From the NCBI GenBank assembly GCA_011043375.1, contig DQYP01000242.1, forward strand, positions 1 through 7,267: a stretch of 7,267 nucleotides of DNA, given 5' to 3'. The notes under the pieces are model-generated. The model searched no databases. It had not been told where the DNA came from and worked only from the letters and a program-made list of their open reading frames with translations. A program made the translations under genes and the position numbers. Source of the DNA: Thermotogaceae bacterium (GTDB taxonomy: Bacteria; Thermotogota; Thermotogae; B21-G9; HyVt-16). Below are positions 7,051 to 7,267 of the stretch, piece by piece (positions within the stretch are counted from its first letter, which is position 1; every line of letters begins with the position of its first letter).

Positions 7051-7079
7051 TTGACAAGTTCGACAAAAACATCTTTAAT
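7051..7079 (+). promoter_or_regulatory. Sigma-A-type promoter of the CRISPR array
   Basis: A perfect -35 TTGACA (7051-7056) and a 5-of-6 -10 TTTAAT (7074-7079) are separated by the optimal 17 nt. They face the array. Transcription would start near 7086, about 95 nt before the first repeat. This is the best promoter match in the window and supports plus-strand pre-crRNA synthesis. Confidence 0.75.
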
Positions 7080-7098
7080 ATTCCTCTGTAATACGCTG

Positions 7099-7116
7099 AA
7101 TATAGGAAATATAGGA
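7099..7116 (+). repeat. Two tandem AATATAGGA units in the leader
   Basis: AATATAGGA occurs twice back to back (7099-7107 and 7108-7116). A third partial copy, AATATAG, is at 7121-7127. The units lie just downstream of the predicted transcription start and 64 nt before the first repeat. They could be a leader motif for integration or protein binding. Confidence 0.5.
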
Positions 7117-7123
7117 GATTAAT

Positions 7124-7145
7124 ATAGCAGTTTCAAATAGCAGTT
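7124..7145 (+). repeat. Direct repeat ATAGCAGTT in the leader
   Basis: ATAGCAGTT is present at 7124-7132 and again at 7137-7145, a period of 13 nt. It follows the AATATAGGA tandem. The function is unknown; it may be part of the leader signal read by the adaptation machinery. Confidence 0.45.
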
Positions 7146-7180
7146 CTGGAGCACTTTACAATCGTTTTCATATTAAATGG

Positions 7181-7267
7181 GTTATAAGTCAACCAATGAG
7201 GAATATAAACGTATGTGCGCCCTCCAAAAAATCAAAAATTTTCCCGTTATAAGTCAACCAATGAGGA
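7181..7267 (+). CRISPR. CRISPR array, leader-proximal end (truncated by the window)
   Basis: The first repeat is 30 nt at 7181-7210, starting GTTATAAGTCAACC and ending AATGAGGAATATAAAC. A 35-nt spacer follows at 7211-7245. The second repeat begins at 7246, and its 22 visible bases are identical to the first. The 30-nt length, the GTT start, the central ATGAGGAAT and the AAAC end are typical of type I-B repeats and set the direction as plus strand. The ends are loosely complementary (GTTATA with TATAAAC, one bulge), so a long stable hairpin is not expected. The repeat's 3' end is seen only once because the second copy is cut. The spacer, rich in A-runs near its 3' part, has no obvious match elsewhere in the window. 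The number of further repeats is unknown. Confidence 0.92.

Larger units (their letters stand above)
6924..7180 (+). promoter_or_regulatory. CRISPR leader region
   Basis: This 257-nt AT-rich, non-coding stretch lies between cas3 and the first repeat. Its position, composition and array-directed promoter fit a leader, the end of the array where new spacers are inserted. It holds the hairpin, the palindrome, the promoter and the tandem motifs listed separately. No ORF of note is present on either strand. Confidence 0.75.

Overview
The window carries a type I CRISPR-Cas effector and interference operon, followed by its leader and the start of a CRISPR array. The Cas protein families are those of the 'Tneap' branch of subtype I-B (Cst1/Cst2/Cas5t set). 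The DNA is visibly AT-rich and uses AGA and ATA codons freely. Shine-Dalgarno sequences are purine-rich and strong (AGGAGGG, AGGAGG, GGGGGAG), cas6 starts with TTG, and the leader has a textbook sigma-A-type promoter. Together these suggest a low-GC bacterium, most likely a clostridial or thermoanaerobic Bacillota member. Thermotogota is a less likely alternative, and an archaeon is unlikely. No taxonomic marker is present, so this is inference.

Layout. Positions 1-131 (minus strand) hold the N-terminus of a nitrilase-superfamily (carbon-nitrogen hydrolase) gene that runs off the window. Positions 132-402 are a divergent intergenic region. It contains the cas promoter candidates, an 18-codon ORF that abuts cas6, and a short element at 301-317 that resembles the 3' half of the CRISPR repeat. 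Positions 403-6923 hold five tightly packed plus-strand genes: cas6, cas8 (Cst1 type), cas7 (Cst2/DevR type), cas5 and cas3. The first three are joined by ATGA overlaps, cas7 and cas5 by a 9-nt gap, and cas5 and cas3 by an overlap of up to 23 nt. Positions 6924-7180 are the leader, with a hairpin right after cas3, a perfect 16-bp palindrome, a strong promoter facing the array, and short tandem motifs. Positions 7181-7267 are the first 30-nt repeat, a 35-nt spacer and the first 22 nt of the second repeat, cut by the window end.

How the genes work together. The array promoter would produce pre-crRNA, which Cas6 cleaves within each repeat to leave an 8-nt 5' handle (ATATAAAC if the usual rule holds). 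Cas5 binds the handle, Cas7 subunits coat the guide, and Cas8 acts as large subunit, probably in PAM recognition. Cas3, with fused HD nuclease and helicase domains, degrades the bound target. No adaptation genes (cas1, cas2, cas4) occur between cas3 and the array, where the relatives I recall usually have them. The most interesting non-coding signal is the repeat-like element in the cas promoter region, which could belong to a crRNA-like autoregulator. The support for that is modest.
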